64,000 nt of DNA from Heterohyrax brucei (GCA_028571685.1 CM053164.1:44256501-44320500), one strand, 5' to 3'. Positions 21,365 through 32,519 are shown, counted from the stretch's first letter. Translations and numbers: made by a program. Notes: generated by a model from the letters alone, not told the origin.

Positions 21365-22895
21365 AAGGGCCTAATTAATATTTAAAATATATGTAAAACT
21401 TCTAAACCTAACAACAGAAAGACAAACGATCCAATCAAAACTATGGGCAAAGGATATGGAAAGACAATATCTTTACCAAAGAAGAAACCTAAATAGTCAA
21501 TGAGCACATGAAAAAATGCTCTGCATCATTAGCTATTAGGGAGCTGTAAACCAAAACCACAATGAGATACCATCTCACCCCTGTTAGAATGGCTCTGAGC
21601 AGAAAAAATGAAAAATAACAACAAAGACACAAGGGAAAAAGAGCTCAGGAGACAGAAGGACCCATGTGAACGGGAGACTGTACCAACATGTGACCAGAAG
21701 AACAATATGGTGCTCAGCTACCACCAAAGACAGCCACGATGATGGGGCACACAATGTAGAGTCCCTGAGGCAACACAAGAAAAAGAGGGTGCAGCTCAAG
21801 AACTCTGCTAAAAGACCAGAACTGATGGTCTGACAGCCTGGAGGGTCCCCTGGGAGCATGGCCCCTAGACCTGCTGCTGTCCCTGACCAGATAACATGAC
21901 TGAGGTCAACTCTTTGGACAAAAATCAGCTGGACTCAGGGATACAGTACGACCATATGGTGTGTGTACTTTATGGTTCTATGCATTTATAGGATGCTGTT
22001 CTGCTAGTCTCTGTCTAGATGGGAGAGAAGAGGTGAGAGAGAAGGGCACAGGAGCTTGTTAAGAGGATAATACAAGTATAGAATAAAGAGGAGGAGTATG
22101 CCCTCACCAGGCAAGGAGAGCAGAAGGATCTGCAGATAGGTGGGCATGCAAAGTTGATTTGGATTGTATACTTTCACTTACTCACAGCATGAAAAAAAAA
22201 AAAGAAAAACAGGCAATGGCAAAGCTGTGGAGAAACTGGAACCCTCTTCTATTGACAGTGCAGCCACGTAGAAAACATTTTCATGGTTAGTCACAAAGTT
22301 TAACATAGAAATTACAGTATTACTCTGCAATCCCAGTCCTAGGTACATACCCCAAAGAAGTAAAAGCAGAAGCTCATACAGAAGCCTATATACCAATGTT
22401 AACTGCAGCACTTTTCACAATAACCAAAATGTGGAAACAACCAAAATGCCCATCAACAGATGAATAAACAAAATGTGACACCTACATATCTGTACCTATC
22501 TTTATATATATGCACACAATGAAATATTATGCCACTGTAAAGAGAAATCAAGTCCTGATGCACGCCACAATGTGAATGAACCTTGAAAACATGGTGAGTG
22601 AAGTCAATCAGTTGTAAAATGACAAATATTATACGAACTCACTTAAATGAAATAAGCAAATATATAGAAACCAAAGATTATTAATGGCTACCAGGATTGT
22701 GAGGGGAGACAAAAGGGGGAGTTTTAGTTTGGGGAGCATGTAGTTTATGTTAGTGATACCAGAATATTTTGGAAAAGGATAGTGAAAATAATGGTACAAC
22801 GTGAAAAACGTAATCAATGTCATTGAATTATATATGTGGAAGTCGTGTTAGTGAGTGCTTTGGTGTGTATATTTTCATCACAATAGAAAAAGAAA
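21365..22895 (+). repeat. Old L1 LINE 3' end, split by a younger L1 fragment
   Basis: Blocks 21365-21605 and 22206-22895 are consecutive L1 3' sequence. The first has aatcaaaactatgggcaaagg and aaaccacaatgagatacca. The second has aaagctgtggagaaactgga, a 'tgcaatcccagtcctaggta' block and aatgcccatcaacagatgaa. The inserted block at 21606-22205 is a 3' UTR from another L1 subfamily. Confidence 0.8.
21606..22205 (+). mobile_element. Younger L1 3'-UTR fragment inserted in an old L1
   Basis: From about 'aagacacaagggaaaaagag' onwards the segment aligns with the 3' UTR of the long L1 at about 47700-48285. Both share 'acatgtgaccagaagaacaa', 'ctgtaccaacatg', and the ending 'ttggattgtatactttcac..tcac', and it closes with an A-rich tail aaaaaaaaaaaagaaaaac. 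It is a 5'-truncated L1 of about 600 bp. Confidence 0.8.
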
Positions 22896-23065
22896 AATTC
22901 CTGTAATACTCCTTAATGCAGTATAATAGTAAAGCATATTAAGTGTACATTTTGATACACTTCTATTTCTGTATAAACCTGTTTAATCACCACCTAGATT
23001 GACATAAAGAACACTCCAGCACTCCAGAAAGTTCTCAGTTTCTCCTTCCCAATCAATATCTTCAT

Positions 23066-23212
23066 GCCCATGGTGTAGTACTTAAGTGCTATGGCTGCTA
23101 ACCAAAAAGTTCATATCCACTAAGTGCTACATGGAAACTCTATGGAGCAGTCTTACCCTGTTCTATAGGGTTGCCATGAATCAGAATCAACTCAATGGCA
23201 ACGGTTTTTAAA
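23066..23212 (+). mobile_element. AfroSINE, short form
   Basis: Plus orientation: atggtgtagtacttaagtgc, gctaaccaaaaagttcat.., ggaaactctatggagcagtc, ggttgccatgaatcagaatc, aactcaatggcaacggtttt. Inserted in the L1 3' UTR. Confidence 0.85.
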
Positions 23213-23842
23213 TTCTGATTTCTACATTCTGATGTTATACTATTATGCAGAGGTAAATGCTATTCTGATTTTTATCACTTTTTCTTAATTTTACCTGTTT
23301 TTGAATTTCGTATAAATGGAATCACCCAGTATATACTTTTGTGTCTGCCTTTTTTCACTTAATATAATGATGATAAGATTCATTCATGTTGTTACATGCA
23401 GTGATAGATTATTCTACTTATTTATTTATTTTACTGGGCAAAATTCCACCATATGAATGCACCATGATGTATTTATCAATTTTTAATTTTTAAGGATATT
23501 TAACTCATTTCCCAATTTTGGTTACTAAATATAAAATCTCAATAAATGTTTGCCCATGTCTTTTGGTGATCATGTACACTACTTTCTCTTGTGCATATAT
23601 CCAGGAGTAGAACTGTAAGTCACAAGGATTAAATCTAACTTTTGTAGGTAAAACCAGCTTTCCAACGTAACTGTACCATTTTATAGTTCTGTCGTCAATG
23701 TGTGAGAGATCCAGTTTCTCTGCATTATTCACAACACTTAGTATTGTCAGTCTTTTTAACTTTAGTTATTCTAGAGAGTATAAATTGGTGTCTCATTGTG
23801 AGTTTCATTGGCAGTCGTTGGTGACTAATGATGCAGAATACC

Positions 23843-24336
23843 ATGAATTGAATTGTGTCTCCCCAAAATGAGCATCAACTTAACTAGGTTAAGATTTCCA
23901 CTATTACGTGATTGTCCACCATTTTACCATCTGATGTTATTTTTCTATGCATTCTAAAGTCTACCTCTATGACATTAATAAGGCAAGATTAGAGGCAGTT
24001 AGGAGGACTCAGTCTACAAGATTAGATTGTGTCTCCAATCAATCTCTCTCACGGTGTAAAAGAGAAGTGAGCAGACAGAAATGGGAACTTCACATAACCA
24101 GGAAACAAGAGCCAGGAGAACAGTATGACCTTTGGATCAGATGGGCTGAGAAGCTCCTCAAAGGAGAAGGTTGATGACAAAGACCTTCCCCCAGAGCCAA
24201 AAGAGAGAGAAAGTCTTCCCCAGGAGCTGGCACCCTACATTCAGACTTCAGCCCCCTAAACTTTGAAAGAATAAATTTCTCTTTGTTAAAGCTATCCACT
24301 TGTATTTCTATCACAGCATCACTAGATGACTAAGAC
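23843..24336 (+). mobile_element. Solo LTR, MaLR/MLT1-like, copy 4 (plus strand)
   Basis: Starts ccatgaattgaattgtgtctccccaaaatgagc (MaLR-like opening), has the polyadenylation-like section 'aactttgaaagaataaatttctctt', and ends ..catcactagatgactaagaca. That end is the reverse complement of the start of the minus-strand LTRs at 32, 50758 and 54805. It is inserted in an L1. Confidence 0.8.
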
Positions 24337-25111
24337 ATCTTTTCATGTTCAGTGGCCATGTGGACATCTTTTGTAAAGTGCTTGTTCAAGCTGTTTCTCA
24401 GTTTTTAATTAGGTTGCTTATTCTATTCTCATTAGCTTATAGGATTCAAGTTCTCTGTTCTAGTATCTTCATTCATCTGTGACTTGTCCATTCAGAAAAA
24501 TTCTTAATTTTAATGAAGCCCAGTTTGTCTATCTTTTTTTAAATGATTGTTGCTGTTTGTGTCCTATTTAAGAAATCATAGTCTACCCTAAGGTTGTGAA
24601 GATACTCTCCCGTGTTGCCTTCAGATGCTTTGTTTTACTATTGAAGTCTATGATCCATTTCAATTTGTCTTTGTGTCTGGTATGAAGTAGAGGTCAAGGC
24701 TTACTGTTATTCTTTTCATACAGATGTTAAATTGCTCCTGAGTCACTGATTGTAAAGATCATCTTTTTCTCTCACATACATGTTGAGTCTGGTTCTGGAC
24801 TCTGTTCTCTTCTCTTGATTTGTCTATTCCTGTGCCAATATCAGATTGCCTTAACTACTGCAATTTTGCATTAAGTCTTTTAATCTGATAGCATAATTGA
24901 CCACTTTGCTCTTTCTTTTCAAGAGTATCTTGGCTATTTTAAATCCTTTGCACTTCTGTATACATTTTAGAGATAACTTGTCAATTTTGCTACTCCTTCC
25001 CCTAAGAAACAAGCAGCTGAGATTTTTTTGTTGGGATTATATTGAATCTATAGATCAATTTGGAGAAGAATGACATCTTAATAATTTTCTGATCCATAAA
25101 CATGAATTGAA

Positions 25112-26130
25112 GCGTGAAATGTCAGGTGGATCTTGACTGAAAGCAAAGAATACCAGAAAGGTATTTACATGTACTTTATTGACTCTGCAAAGGCATTCAA
25201 CTGTGAGAATCATAACAAATTGTGAATACTGTTCTGAAGAACAGGAATTCCAGAACACTTACATGTGTTCATGAGGAACCTATACATAGACCAAGAGGCA
25301 ATCCTTTAAACAGAACAAGGGGATGATATGTGGTTTAAAATCAGGAAGTGTGTGCATCAGGGTTGTATTCTTTCACATTTACTTGATCTGTATATGGATC
25401 AAGAACAGTCATGTGAACAGAACAAGAGGACACTTCATGGTTTAAGGCCGGGAAAGGTGTGTATTAGGATTGTATCCTTTTACCATACCTTCTCAATTTG
25501 TAAGCTGACCAAATAATCTGAGAACTGGGCTACATGAACAAGAACAAGGCATCAGGATTGGGAAAAGACTCATTAACAACCCACATTATACAAATAACAC
25601 AACCTTGCTTGCTGGAAGTAAAGAGGATTTGAACCACTTACTAATGAAGATCAAAGATTACAGCTTTCAGTGTGGATTATACCTCAACATCAAGAAAACA
25701 AAAATCCTCACAGCCACACCAGTAAGCAACATCGTCATAAATGGAGAAAAGATTGAGGTTGTCACGGATTTCATTTTACTTGGTTCCACAATCAATACCC
25801 ATGGAAACAGCAGCAAAGATATTGAAAGGTGCACTGCATTGTGAAAATCTGCCCCAAAGGACCTCTTCGCAGTGTTAAAAAGATGTCACCTTGAATACTA
25901 ACATGCACCTGACTTAACCCATGTTATCTTCAATTGCATCATATGCATGTGAAAGCTGGACAATGAATAACAAAGACAGAAGAAGAATTGATGCCTTTGA
26001 ATTGCGGTGTTGGAGAACAATACTGAATGTCTCATGGGCTTCCAAAAGAACAAACAGATCTATTACAAAAGAAGTACAACCAGAGTGCTTCTTGGAAGCA
26101 AAGTTATCGAGACTGCATCAAATCTATCTG
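25112..26130 (+). mobile_element. RTE LINE fragment (reverse transcriptase part)
   Basis: Begins at 'gaaatgtcaggtggatcttg' (middle of the RT region) and runs to 'ttggaagcaaagttatcgagactgcatc'. The catalytic box reads HYTNNTT instead of YADD, so it is dead. It contains a tandem duplication at 25283-25502. The last 40 bp before 26167 do not look like RTE. Confidence 0.8.
25283..25502 (+). repeat. Two tandem copies of a 110-bp RTE segment
   Basis: Units 25283-25392 and 25393-25502 both align with the single RTE stretch from 'tatatggatcaagaggc' to 'caatctgta' present once in the other copies. Both contain 'gaacagaacaag.gga', 'tggttta' and a 'gtattagg/gcatcagg..ttgta' block. Confidence 0.8.
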
Positions 26131-26166
26131 GCTAGGTGTATGTCTACAGTCACTGCTTATGTTACT

Positions 26167-27815
26167 GAAAAAAAGGTATTTGCAATGAAGAAGTTATTGG
26201 TTTCACAAAATTCTGTCACATGATCACGAGCATCATTTCTATCCCCATGGCCATATTTTCCAACCACCAATCCTTCTTCTTTGTTTCCAACTTTCACAAT
26301 CCAATCACTACTAATTATCAATGTTTCCTCACTGTGCATTTGATCAATTTTAGATACAGAAGTTGGTAGAAACTCTTTAACTTCTTCATAATCAGCCTTA
26401 CTAGTTGGCATGTAGATTTGAATAATCGTTCTATTAACTGGTTTGCTATGTAGGCGTATGGATATTATCTTATCAACTGACAGTATTGTATTTCAGGATA
26501 GATCTTGAAATGTTGTCTTTGACTATGACTGCAACACCATTCCCCTTCAATTTTTCATTCGCACATAGCAGACCATATGATCGTCTGACTTAAAATGGTT
26601 AGTGTCGGTCCATTTCAGTTTACAAATGCCTAGTATATCAAGGTTTATGTTTTTCATTTCCTTTTTGACGATTTACAATTTTCCTAGATTCATACTTCAT
26701 GCATTCCATGTTCCAGTTATTAATGGATGTTTGCAGTTATTTCTTCTCATTTTGAGTCATGCTATGTCAGCAAATGAAGGTCACAAAAACTTTGACTCTA
26801 CTTTGAGGAGGCAGCTCTTTCCTAACCGTATTTTGAGTACTTTCCAACCTGAGTAACTCATCTCCAGCACTATTATCAGAAAATGTTCAGCTGCTATTCA
26901 TAATGTTTTCACTGTCTAATTCTTTTCAGAATTAGACTGCTGAGACCTTCCTAGTCTGTCTCAGCCTGGAAGCTCAGCTGAAACCTGCCCGCTATGAGTT
27001 ATCCTTCTGGTATTTCAATACCAGTGGTGTAGTTTCTAGCAAAACACAAGCCCTACGGTCTGAAAAACTGACAGACACATATGTATCCTTTAACCTTATT
27101 TATTCAATCTGTATCCTAGGCAAATAATCTGATAAACTGAACTATATGAAGGGGGAAGAAGCATCAAGATTGCAGAAAGACTTATTGGTAACCTGAGATA
27201 TGCAGATGATACAACCTTGCTTGTTGAAAGCAAAGAGTACTTGAAACACTTACTGATGAAGATTAAAGACCACAGCCATCAGTATGGATTACACCTCAAC
27301 ATAGCCAGCCAAGTGCCATCGAGTCAGATCTGACTCATGGCGACCTCAACATAAGGAAAACAAAAATCCTGACAACTGGACCAATAAGTAATATCATTAT
27401 AGCTGGAAAAAAGACTGAAGTTGTCAGGGACTTCATTTTACTTGGATCCACAATCAACACCCATGAAAGCAGCAGTAATCAGTGAATGCATTCCATTGGG
27501 TAAATCTGCTACAGAAAACCTCTCTCAAGTGTATATAAAAAAAAAAAAGACAGAAATGACTAAGAGGTATGGTGGCCCTGATCCAAGCCATGGTGTTTTC
27601 AATCACTCATATGCACAGGACAGCTGGACAACAAATGAGGAATACCTAAGAACTGATGTCTTTGAATTATGATGTTGAACAATACTGAATATACCATGGA
27701 TTGCCAGAAGAACAAGGAAATCTGTCTTGAAAGAAGTATAGCCAGAATGTTTCTTAGAAGGGACGGTGGTGAAACTTTGTCTCACATAATCTGGACATAT
27801 TATTAGAATGGAGTG
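26167..27815 (+). mobile_element. RTE LINE with inverted 5' end (twin-priming type)
   Basis: 26167-27080 is RTE 5' sequence in minus orientation, from the endonuclease region (reverse of ..cattgcaaatacc) to the RTE 5' start next to 27081 (reverse of catatgtgtctgtcag). 27081-27815 is RTE 3' sequence in plus orientation, from 'tatcctttaaccttat' onwards, with the RT box intact as YADD at 27199-27210. The middle of the element is missing. This is the layout expected from twin priming. The remaining 3' end probably lies at 30995-31215, after a later insertion. Confidence 0.75.
27304..27343 (-). mobile_element. 40-bp RTE/SINE-tail micro-insertion with exact TSD
   Basis: The insert gccagccaagtgccatcgag..tcagatctgactcatggcga interrupts RTE sequence and is flanked by exact copies of acctcaacata (27293-27303 and 27343-27353). 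Without it the host RTE reads as in the other copies. The insert is the last 30 or so bp of the RTE/AfroSINE 3' end plus a TTGGC-type tail, in minus orientation. Confidence 0.85.
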
Positions 27816-27827
27816 AGCAGCCCCCAC

Positions 27828-30800
27828 TTGTCTGTCAGTATAGGCTTGCTTGTTGCTGTGATGCAGGAAGCTATACCACTGATATTTAGGTACCAGCAGG
27901 GTGAACCATGGTAGGATGAGTTTCAGCTAAGCTTCCAGACTAAGACAGACTAGGAAGAAGGACCCAGAAGTCTGCTTCTGAAAGGAGTTAGCTAGGGAAA
28001 ACCTTGTGAATAGCATCCAAACATTGTCAGATATGGTGCCAGAAAGTGAGCCCCTCAGATTGGAAGGAACTCGGAAGACAACAGGGGAAGAGCTGCCTCA
28101 TCAAAGCAGAGTTGACCTTAATGATGTGGATGGAGTAAGGCCTCTAGGATCTTTGGTCGCTGATGTGGGATTACTCAAATGAGAAGAAACAGCTGCAAAC
28201 ATCCACTAATAATCAGGACATGGAATGCACAAAGTATGAATATAGGAAAATTGGAAATTGTCAAAAACAGAATGGAACACATAAACACCGACATCCTAGG
28301 CATTAGTGCACTGCAGTGTACTTGTTTGGGCCATTTTGAATCTGACAATCATATAGTCTACTATGCTGAGAACAAAAACTTGAAGAGGAACAGTCTTGCA
28401 TTAATCACCAAAAAGAACATTTCAAGATCTGTCCTCAAGTACAATGCTGTCAGTGATAGGATAATATCCATACACCTACAAGAAAGGGTAGTTAATATGA
28501 CTACTATTCAAATTTACGCACCAACCTCTAACGCCAAAGATGAAGAGATGAAGATTTTCACCAGCTTCTGCAGTCTGAAACTGATCAAACATGCAACCAG
28601 GATGCATGGATAATTACTGGCGACTGCAACACAAAAGTTGCGAGCAAAGAAGAAGGATCAGTAGCTGGAAAATATGCCAGAGATAGCATGATAGAATTTT
28701 GCAAGCCTAATAGCTTTTTCATTGCAAATACCTTTTTTAACCAACACAAACAATGACCATACACATGGACCTCACCAGATGGAATACACAGGAACCAAAT
28801 TGACTACATCTGTGGAAAAAGATAATAGAAAAGCTCCCTATCAGCAGTCAGAACAAGACCAGGTACTGACTGTGACACAGATCATCAATTGCTCGTATAC
28901 AAATTCAAACTGAAACTGAAGAAAATAGAACAAGTCCATGAGAGCCAAAGTACAACCCTGAGTATATCACTCCTAAATTTAAAGACCACCAAACTACAAG
29001 AACAGATTTGATGTGTTCATCACCAATGACTGAAGACCAGATGAACTGTGGAATGACATCACAGACATCATCCGTGAAAAGAGTATGAGGTCATTAAAAA
29101 GACGGGAAAGAAAGAAAAGACCAAACTGGATGTCAGAAGAGACTCTTGAACATTAAGCAGTTAAAGCAAAAGGAAAGAACAGTGAAGTAAAAGGCCTAAA
29201 CAGAAGATTTCAAAAAGCAGCTCACAAGACAAAAGAAAGTATTATAATGACATCTGCAAAGAGCTGGAAGTGGAAAACCAGAAGGGAAGAATACATTCTG
29301 CATTTCTCAAGCTGAAAGAACTGAAGAAAAAATTCAAGCCTCGAGTTGCGATAGTGAAGGATTCTACAGGGAAACTATTAAATGACTCAGTGAGTATCAA
29401 AAGAAGATGGAAAGAATATACAGAGTCATTATACTGGAAAGAACTAGTCAGTGTTCAGTCATCTGAAGAGGTAGCATATGATCAGGAACCAACAGTACTG
29501 AAAGAAGAAGTCAAAGCTGTGTTTAAGGCATTGGCAAAAAAACAGGCTCCAGGAATTGATGGAATATCAACTGAGATATTTCAACAAACAGATGCAGCAC
29601 TGGAAATGCTCACTCATCTAAGCCAAGAAATTTAGAGGACAGCTATCTGGCCAACTGACTGGAGGAGCTCCATATTTATGCCCTTTACAAAGAAAGGCAA
29701 TCCCACAGAATGTGGAAATTACTAAAATATCATTGATGTCACATGCAAGTAAAATTTTGCTCAAGATCATTCAAAAGTGACTACAACAGTATATTGACAA
29801 GGAACTGCCAGAAATTCAAGCTGGATTCAGAAGAGTATGTGGAACCAGAGATATCACTGCTGATGTCAGATGGATCTTAGCTGAAAGCAAATAATACCAG
29901 AAAGATGTTTGCTTGTGTTCCATTGACTAAGGAAAAGCATTTGACCGTGTGGATCATACCAAATTATGGCTAACGTTGTGGAGAATGGAAATTCCAGGAC
30001 ACCTAATTGTGCTCTTAAGGAACTGGTATATGGATCAAGGGGCAGTCGTGCAAACAGAACAAGGGGCACTGTGTGGTTCAAAGTCAGGAAAGGTGTGTGT
30101 CACAGTTGTATCCTTTCACAATACTTTTTATTCTGTATGCTAAGCAAATAATCTGAGAAGCTGAATTATACAAAGAAGAACAAGACATCAGGATTGGAGG
30201 ACGACTCATTAACAACCTGCGTTATACAGACAACACCACCTTACTGATTGGAAATAATAAGGATATGAGATACTTATTGATGATCAAGGACCACAGCCTT
30301 CAGTATAGATTGCACTTCAACATCAGGAAAATAAAAATCCTCACAACTGGACCAGTAAGTAACATCAACATAAATGGAGAAAGGATTTAGATTGTCAGGG
30401 ATTTCATTTTACTTGGGTCCACAATCAATGCCCATGAAAGCAGCAGTCAAGAAATCAAAAGACACATTGCATTGGGAAAATCCACTGCAAAGGACCTCTT
30501 TAAAGCATTCAAAAATAAAAATGTCACCTTGAAGACTAAAATACGCCTGACCTAAGCCATGCTATTTTCAATCACATGACATGCATGTGAAAGCTGGACA
30601 ATGAACAAAGAAGACAAAAGAAGAACTGATGCCCTTGAATTGTGGTGCTGGAGAAAAATGGTGAATGTGTACCATGGACCACCAAAAGAACAAACAGATC
30701 TGTTCTGCAAGAATTATCATCAGAGTGCTTCTTGGAAGCAAAGATGGCAAGACTGTGTCTTACATACTTTGGGCATGTTGTCAGGAAAGATCAGTCCCCA

Positions 30801-30990
30801 GAGAAAGATATTATGCTTGGTAGAGTGAAGGGTCAGATAAAAGAGTAAGATCCTCGATGAGATGGATTGACACAGTGGCTGCAACAATGGGCTTAAGCAT
30901 AAAAATGATTGTGGACATGATACAAGTCTGGGCAGTGTTTCATTCTGTTGTTTGTAGGGTCTCTATGAGTTGGAACCGACTTGATGACAC
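27828..30990 (+). mobile_element. Near full-length RTE LINE
   Basis: Starts around cacttgtctgtcagtatagg, has the complete 5' UTR (..aggtaccagcagggtgaacc..), the endonuclease and RT regions and the tail ..gatgacacctaataacaacaac, about 3.16 kb. It seems to have landed in the 3' part of the older RTE at 27081-27815, whose sequence resumes after 30995. Possible degenerate TSD: attagaatgga (left) and atctggatgga (right). Confidence 0.8.
28179..30850 (+). pseudogene. RTE endonuclease-reverse transcriptase remnant
   Basis: The frame opens at the ATG at 28179 (MRRNSCKHPLIIRTWNAQSM..), shared with the RTE at 60802. The N-terminal endonuclease is legible to about 28613 (TWNAQSM..., ILGISALQ, IQIYAPTSNAKDEE). 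Further blocks are at 29270-29635 (KLLNDSVSIKRRWKEY; KKQAPGIDGIS.EIFQ, the RT fingers) and 29949-30143. The catalytic box near 30220 reads RYTDNTT instead of YADD. Several frameshifts and stops make it inactive. RTE proteins nick target DNA and reverse transcribe the element RNA. Confidence 0.85.
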
Positions 30991-30994
30991 CTAA

Positions 30995-31215
30995 TAACAA
31001 CAACAGTATCTGGATGGACCAGTTCCTAGAAAAGGACATCATGTTTGGTAAAGGAGAGAGTCAGCAAAAAAGAGAAAGACTTTCAGTGAGATGTGCTGGC
31101 ACAGTGGCTACCACAATGAACTCAAGCATAACAACAAAAGTGAGAACAGCACAGGACCGGGCAGTGTTTCCTTCAGTTGTACATAAGACTGCAATGAGTC
31201 AAAAGTGACTTGACA
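30995..31215 (+). repeat. RTE 3' end, probable continuation of the copy at 27081-27815
   Basis: Reads gtatctggatggaccagttcc..gaaaaggacatcatgtttgg..gcagtgtttccttcagttgtacata..actgcaatgagtc, the RTE 3' end. It begins at about the RTE position where 27815 stops, so it fits as the displaced 3' end of that copy. Confidence 0.7.
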
Positions 31216-31432
31216 GCTCAAACTACAATAGTTTTATTTTAAATAACCTGAATATAACCCAAGTGTCACCACCAAGAAATGACTACACAAATGGGGTGTC
31301 TTTAAAAGAGGATTTTCTCATCTTCATTTAATAAACATTTGAGGGCCTATTAGGAGAAAACAGGGAATCTTTTAAAAAGTAGGTATAGTCTCATTTTTCA
31401 AGGAACTCAGACTTCTGGTGATGGAAATCTAA
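31216..31432. other. No recognisable feature
   Basis: Short unassigned stretch between RTE and SINE. Confidence 0.4.
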
Positions 31433-31592
31433 CCTAACAAAAACCAAACTAACTGCCACTGAGTTGATGCCTACTCATAGTGACCCCATAGGACAGAGTA
31501 GTACTGCCCCATAGAGTTTCCAAGGAGTGCCTGGTGGATTTGAACTGCCAACCTTCTGGTTAGTAGCCATAGCACTTAACTACTGTCTATCC
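31433..31592 (-). mobile_element. AfroSINE, short form
   Basis: Plus strand: aacaaaaaccaaactaactgcc..gagttgatgcctactcatag..cccataggacagagtag..gtggatttgaactgcc..ggttagtagccatagcac, minus orientation. Confidence 0.9.
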
Positions 31593-31689
31593 TAATGGAG
31601 AGAAAAGGAAGTTGTACTCTGAGATTAGCCAGAGTTTAGCTGTTCTGAGTTCCCTTATGTCCAATCTACTTACCATTGCTGTACATTTC

Positions 31690-31860
31690 CCTTATAAAAG
31701 GCAGTATTTCCTAAGAGCTTATGTATTAGGTGCTATTTACTACTTAAGCACTTTACATGTATTAACTCATAATATTCACAACAACCCTTTAAAGTGGATA
31801 TTATTATCTCTGAAGAACAGTGATGAAATTACTTGCTCACAGCTATAGTATTGCCAATAT
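31690..31860 (-). repeat. MIR-type SINE
   Basis: gtattaggtgctatttactac..cactttacatgtattaactcataatattcacaacaaccctttaaagtggatattatt is the usual MIR core and 3' region in reverse. Confidence 0.75.
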
Positions 31861-32029
31861 ATGCAGGTTCTGTAGTTTATCTAATAATCCCTAGTAATAA
31901 AGCCAAGTTGGTAAGTAGCAGGGCTTGGATAGGTATGGCAGCTGAGTAGTTCAAGACCCTGAGCTCCGAATCCCTGCACCAAATACCTGGGTCATTTTAT
32001 ATAGAAAATGGTCAGCTAACTAGTAGCAG

Positions 32030-32345
32030 ACACAAAGTACTATGGGAACACTCAATAAAGCTTTGAACATGGTACAAGTGGAGGAGAGAGGGAAGGACTG
32101 GAAAAAGGGGAAATCAGGGACAAGAGGATATGGACAACAGCCAGAGGCAATATGGATCATGCAAGGCCTTCTGTACCCAACTGCAGTGTTACAATTTTAT
32201 CCTGAAGATGATACAGAGTGCCTGAAAGATTGTGAGCAGGTAAATAACATAATCGTGTTATTCTAGCATGTATTGGAAGGCAGGGAGATGAATCAGAAGG
32301 TATTTGCAGCTGTCCAAGTGAAAGGAAAGTCAGGTGTGAAGATGG
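32030..32345 (+). repeat. L2 LINE 3' fragment
   Basis: Order of L2 3' blocks: 'gaggagagagggaaggactgg', 'tatggatcatgcaaggccttctgtac', 'ttttatcctgaagatgatacag', 'gcatgtattggaaggcagggagatg'. Confidence 0.7.
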
Positions 32346-32519
32346 GCAGTGCCAGTAAGGGTGAAGGAGAGACCAAACGACAAGACCATGGGCTCCATTA
32401 ATATCCAGAAATTTCTTCATGGAATAAGCAGGCAGAGGGCAAAGAGCACAAATGACATGTCTAATATTGATCACTTCTGAAAGTGTATAATATATACACT
32501 AACCTCCAAGTGAGGTAAA

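Larger units (their letters stand above)
22900..25105 (-). repeat. Old L1 LINE (3' half), minus strand
   Basis: Plus strand shows reverse L1 order: a 3' UTR (ttaagtgtacattttgataca, ..taatcaccacctagattg), ORF2 C-terminal sequences (tttttcacttaatataatga, tggcagtcgttggtgac), and further upstream 'agaaatcatagtctaccc', 'tatgatccatttcaattt' and 'attgaatctatagatcaattt'. A SINE (23068) and an LTR (23843) interrupt it. An RTE begins where the L1 stops. Confidence 0.75.

Noticed and set aside
25112..31215. Repeated similar blocks suggesting a gene cluster or satellite
   Set aside because: Each block aligns with a different part of RTE, with different truncation points and orientation; nested insertions explain it.
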